In this document: positions 32,507 to 34,744 of the stretch, piece after piece | Layout of the letters: each line of letters opens with the position of its first letter | Numbering within the stretch: the first letter of the stretch is position 1 | Assembly (NCBI GenBank): GCA_903828675.1 | Contig: CAIKND010000198.1 | Location: forward strand, 1-34,744 | Direction of reading: 5' to 3' | Source: an uncultured Acidobacteriaceae bacterium | GTDB lineage: Bacteria; Acidobacteriota; Terriglobia; Terriglobales; Acidobacteriaceae | DNA: 34,744 nt | The notes under the pieces: model-generated | What the model was told of the DNA's origin: nothing | Database searches by the model: none | Seen by the model: only the letters and a program-made list of their open reading frames with translations | Program-made: the position numbers and the translations under genes

Positions 32507-34165
32507 ATGACGATGAGACGCGTTGGATTGTATCTCGCTCTTGGCACTCTAGTGGGCTTGTCTTCGTGTGGTGGAAGTGGTGGCAGCAGCGGTGGAGGTG
32601 GCACCACACTTCCCCCGGTTATTCCTCCCACGACGACCGGAGGCTACGTCGTTACCGCCTGGAGCGAACTGGGGATGCATTGCATCGATGGCAAGGACTA
32701 CTCGGTTTTTTCCGTATTGCCCCCTTACAACACATTGCATGCGCAGGTGATCAAGATTGGCAATCCGCCGTCTGTCGTAAGCGGTGTGACAGTCACCTAC
32801 GAGGCTATGCCAGATACGACAGGCTCGACCAATGTATCGAGTTCCGCGAAGACCAATTTCTGGACCTATGTCAAGGCACTATTTTTGGCTACACCTGCCG
32901 CGGATGTGGGCCTGACCGGGAATCCCGTACAAAGCGGAACACCCCATGCCATGAAGTTCAACAGTGGTTCAGGATATTTTGAAGCAGTTGCCATACCGAC
33001 GATACCCTACGACGACGCGGGAAATCGAAATGCGTATCCGATGGCAAAGGTCGTAGCCAAGGATTCATCGGGGAATGTACTGGGTACAGCGAGCGCGGTT
33101 CTGGCCGTGAGCGACGAGATGAACTGCGCGACTTGTCATGCCTCGGGCAGCAACCCCGCAGCTCAGCCGGCCGCCGGTTGGGAATACAATCCCGACTCCG
33201 CAAAGGACGTGAAGTTTAATATTCTGAAGAAGCACGATGACCGCTGGACGATCTCAGGATACCTGCCAACATTGTTGGCCAACGGATATACCTATCAGGC
33301 AAGCCTCTATCAAACCGCTAAATCGGGAACTCCGATCTTGTGCGCTAGCTGCCATGGCTCGAATGCGCTGAGTGCGCCGGGGCTTACCGGCATCAAGCCT
33401 CTAACGGCAGATATGCACACGCTGCACGCATCCGCAATCAACCCCGCCTCAGGAAGCAGCCTGGATAACGCAACGACTCCGTTGAACTCCTGCTATCTGT
33501 GCCACCCCGGACAGCAGACCAAATGCCAGCGAGGCGCGATGAACAAAACCGCCTGCTTCGACTGCCATGGAAATCTGACCAAGGTCGGCGTGGCATCGCG
33601 GCAGGGATGGCTCGACTTGCCCAGCTGCCAGATGTGCCACAGCGGCGGCACCCGGTACGCTTCGACCTTCGACTCGACCGGCGCGTGGCGCACAACGACG
33701 GACGCGACCTTTGCCACCAGTCCCAACATGCCCTCGGCTGGCAAGAGCCTCTTCCGGTTCAGCACCGGGCACGGAGGCCTTTACTGCTCCGGGTGCCATG
33801 GCTCGCAGCACGCAGAATACCCCAGTTTGCAGGCCAACGATAATGTGTACAGCACCGGTTTGCAGGGTCATACCGGGAAGATCGTCGAATGCACCGTCTG
33901 TCATTTGAGCGCTCCAACCACGCTGAACGGCGGCCCGCACGGGATGCACAATATCGACCAGGGTTGGGTTAGCCAACATCGCCAGTACGCGAAAAACAAT
34001 AAGACTCAATGCACCTATTGCCACGGAGCCGACTTCAGAGGCACCGCTCTCTCTGCCGTTCCCGTGGCACGCTCCTTCTCGGCTGGAGACGCCGGGACGA
34101 AGACCTTCCCTGCGGGACATCAGATGAACTGTTACGACTGCCATAACGGACCGAACGGAGGCTGA
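32507..34165 (+). CDS. Nine-heme c-type cytochrome lipoprotein
   Basis: This encodes about 552 residues; ATG 32507 or 32513 (an AGGCGGAG site lies 4 or 10 bases before them). A lipoprotein signal ends at LSSCGG (Cys about 21), followed by a Gly/Ser/Thr/Pro linker. An N-terminal domain has WSELGMHCIDGKDYSVFSV and LPPYNTLHAQV, a block known from Geobacter and Acidobacteria multiheme proteins. Nine CXXCH heme-binding motifs follow at about 207-211, 279-283, 329-333, 350-354, 374-378, 427-431, 462-466, 502-506 and 542-546 (CATCH, CASCH, CYLCH, CFDCH, CQMCH, CSGCH, CTVCH, CTYCH, CYDCH), with many His available as distal ligands. It probably carries electrons on the outer face of a membrane. No cytochrome biogenesis or partner porin lies in the window. 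Confidence 0.93.
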   Translation: MTMRRVGLYLALGTLVGLSSCGGSGGSSGGGGTTLPPVIPPTTTGGYVVTAWSELGMHCIDGKDYSVFSVLPPYNTLHAQVIKIGNPPSVVSGVTVTYEAMPDTTGSTNVSSSAKTNFWTYVKALFLATPAADVGLTGNPVQSGTPHAMKFNSGSGYFEAVAIPTIPYDDAGNRNAYPMAKVVAKDSSGNVLGTASAVLAVSDEMNCATCHASGSNPAAQPAAGWEYNPDSAKDVKFNILKKHDDRWTISGYLPTLLANGYTYQASLYQTAKSGTPILCASCHGSNALSAPGLTGIKPLTADMHTLHASAINPASGSSLDNATTPLNSCYLCHPGQQTKCQRGAMNKTACFDCHGNLTKVGVASRQGWLDLPSCQMCHSGGTRYASTFDSTGAWRTTTDATFATSPNMPSAGKSLFRFSTGHGGLYCSGCHGSQHAEYPSLQANDNVYSTGLQGHTGKIVECTVCHLSAPTTLNGGPHGMHNIDQGWVSQHRQYAKNNKTQCTYCHGADFRGTALSAVPVARSFSAGDAGTKTFPAGHQMNCYDCHNGPNGG

Positions 34166-34276
34166 TGCATATCCGAGATGAAGTCGCAGATCGCAGCTTC
34201 ATTCCGGCAAGATTCCATGGCGCTCCTGGAACTTGACGCTCTTTGCGGGATGGGTAGGAGGTCAAACCGCCCGGAT

Positions 34277-34390
34277 TCAAAATCGCTCCAGGGAATCGCC
34301 AATGCGCTCATCCAGCTCCGGATCGGTGCCCTCCAAGTCGGCCACCGTCCATCCTTCAGTCGGAACAGTGATCGCCGTCCCCGAAACCAC
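34277..34390 (-). CDS. Possible 37-residue protein or gene remnant
   Basis: A GTG (34388-34390) follows GGGAGGA by six bases, and the frame has natural composition (ITVPTEGWTVADLEGTDPEL, DERIGDSLERF). In the same frame further upstream the sequence ADAPHAGLQMKFG ends at a TAG, resembling the end of an outer-membrane protein. This may therefore be a remnant or a real small gene. No homologue is known to me. Confidence 0.3.
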   Translation of the reverse strand: MVSGTAITVPTEGWTVADLEGTDPELDERIGDSLERF

Positions 34391-34659
34391 CGCCGCTCCT
34401 CCCGTATCAAGAGTTACGCGGCGAGGCCAGAAAGACGCCCCGCAAAACTATCCGAATTTCATTTGCAGTCCAGCATGGGGCGCATCCGCACCCAGAAAAA
34501 GATGAAAATGAGGCATTATTTTACATTGTTTAATTTCAATAACTTAGCCGCTATTTTCACTGCAGATAATTAAGACCCATAGGCGCACAATATCTATAGG
34601 TGACACCTCAACCCAATCCGCATCAGATGTCGCATCCTTGCGCGCCGTAGAGGACATCA

Positions 34660-34695
34660 CCCCCCTCCCACCCCTCCCTACCCACCCCCCCTCCC
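34660..34695 (-). promoter_or_regulatory. Strong potential G-quadruplex
   Basis: On the minus strand seven G-runs of three or more are separated by one- or two-base loops over 36 bases. Such a run would fold into several stable G-quadruplexes in single-stranded DNA or RNA. Role unknown; it may affect transcription or replication nearby. Confidence 0.55.
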
Positions 34696-34744
34696 GATCA
34701 CCCATGAGACTTTGAAACGAACAAATGCCAGACTCCAGACCGGC

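Larger units (their letters stand above)
34166..34744. other. Downstream stretch with possible small gene and G-quadruplex motif
   Basis: No clear gene is seen on the plus strand. A possible 37-residue gene on the minus strand is at 34277-34390. The stretch at 34660-34695 has seven C-runs; see the G-quadruplex entry. The window ends before any further gene can be called. Confidence 0.5.

Overview
The window looks like a chromosomal segment of an Acidobacteriota, most likely class Terriglobia. It is GC-rich, with secreted WXXGXW-repeat proteins, a short-tailed Hfq with an N-terminal extension, paired XRE/membrane-protein genes, a nine-heme CXXCH lipoprotein, and many short interspersed hairpin repeats between genes. 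The taxonomic call is an inference from gene content; there is no rRNA here.

Left flank (1-4650): an accessory module on the minus strand. A three-gene operon encodes an archaeo-eukaryotic-primase/superfamily 2 helicase of the type described in TOTE conflict systems, a small CcbP-like calcium-binding-type protein, and a 322-residue protein of unknown function. Genes overlap or abut by -4 and 0 bases. The last gene appears cut short by sequence resembling an IS21-family end at the window edge. On the other side lie an AT-richer 650-base gene-free stretch, a perfect palindrome, and a 25-base match to the 5' end of tRNA-Glu, suggesting an island border. This is the best candidate for an under-described (probably defence) system.

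4650-15620: mostly core or secreted functions. These are tandem overlapping DUF507 genes, an SPFH-type lipoprotein, a thioredoxin-like [2Fe-2S] ferredoxin, an acidic protein with a His tail, recJ, two tandem WXXGXW-repeat secreted paralogues with Gln/Pro-rich tails, an outer-membrane-like protein, tmk, and a secreted beta-propeller protein.

15620-18400: an XRE-family regulator and a four-helix membrane protein share an operon with a clear promoter and three CTTTAC boxes. Two small exported proteins and interspersed repeats follow.

18400-23470: an M2 peptidyl-dipeptidase, a small membrane protein, moaA, a GAF-GGDEF diguanylate cyclase with an I-site, and a secreted cupin.

23690-31705: a fatty-acid beta-oxidation pair (FadN-type multienzyme and thiolase), an Hfq-like RNA chaperone, the DNA polymerase III delta' subunit, a small Cys-containing protein, and an AMP-forming acyl-CoA synthetase. 

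31705-34744: an 800-base gene-free stretch rich in hairpins, then the nine-heme cytochrome c lipoprotein, and finally a stretch with a very strong potential G-quadruplex. Several short repeats occur twice, and two of them carry a 34-36 base hairpin nested inside, which hints at small hairpin elements moving into older repeats.
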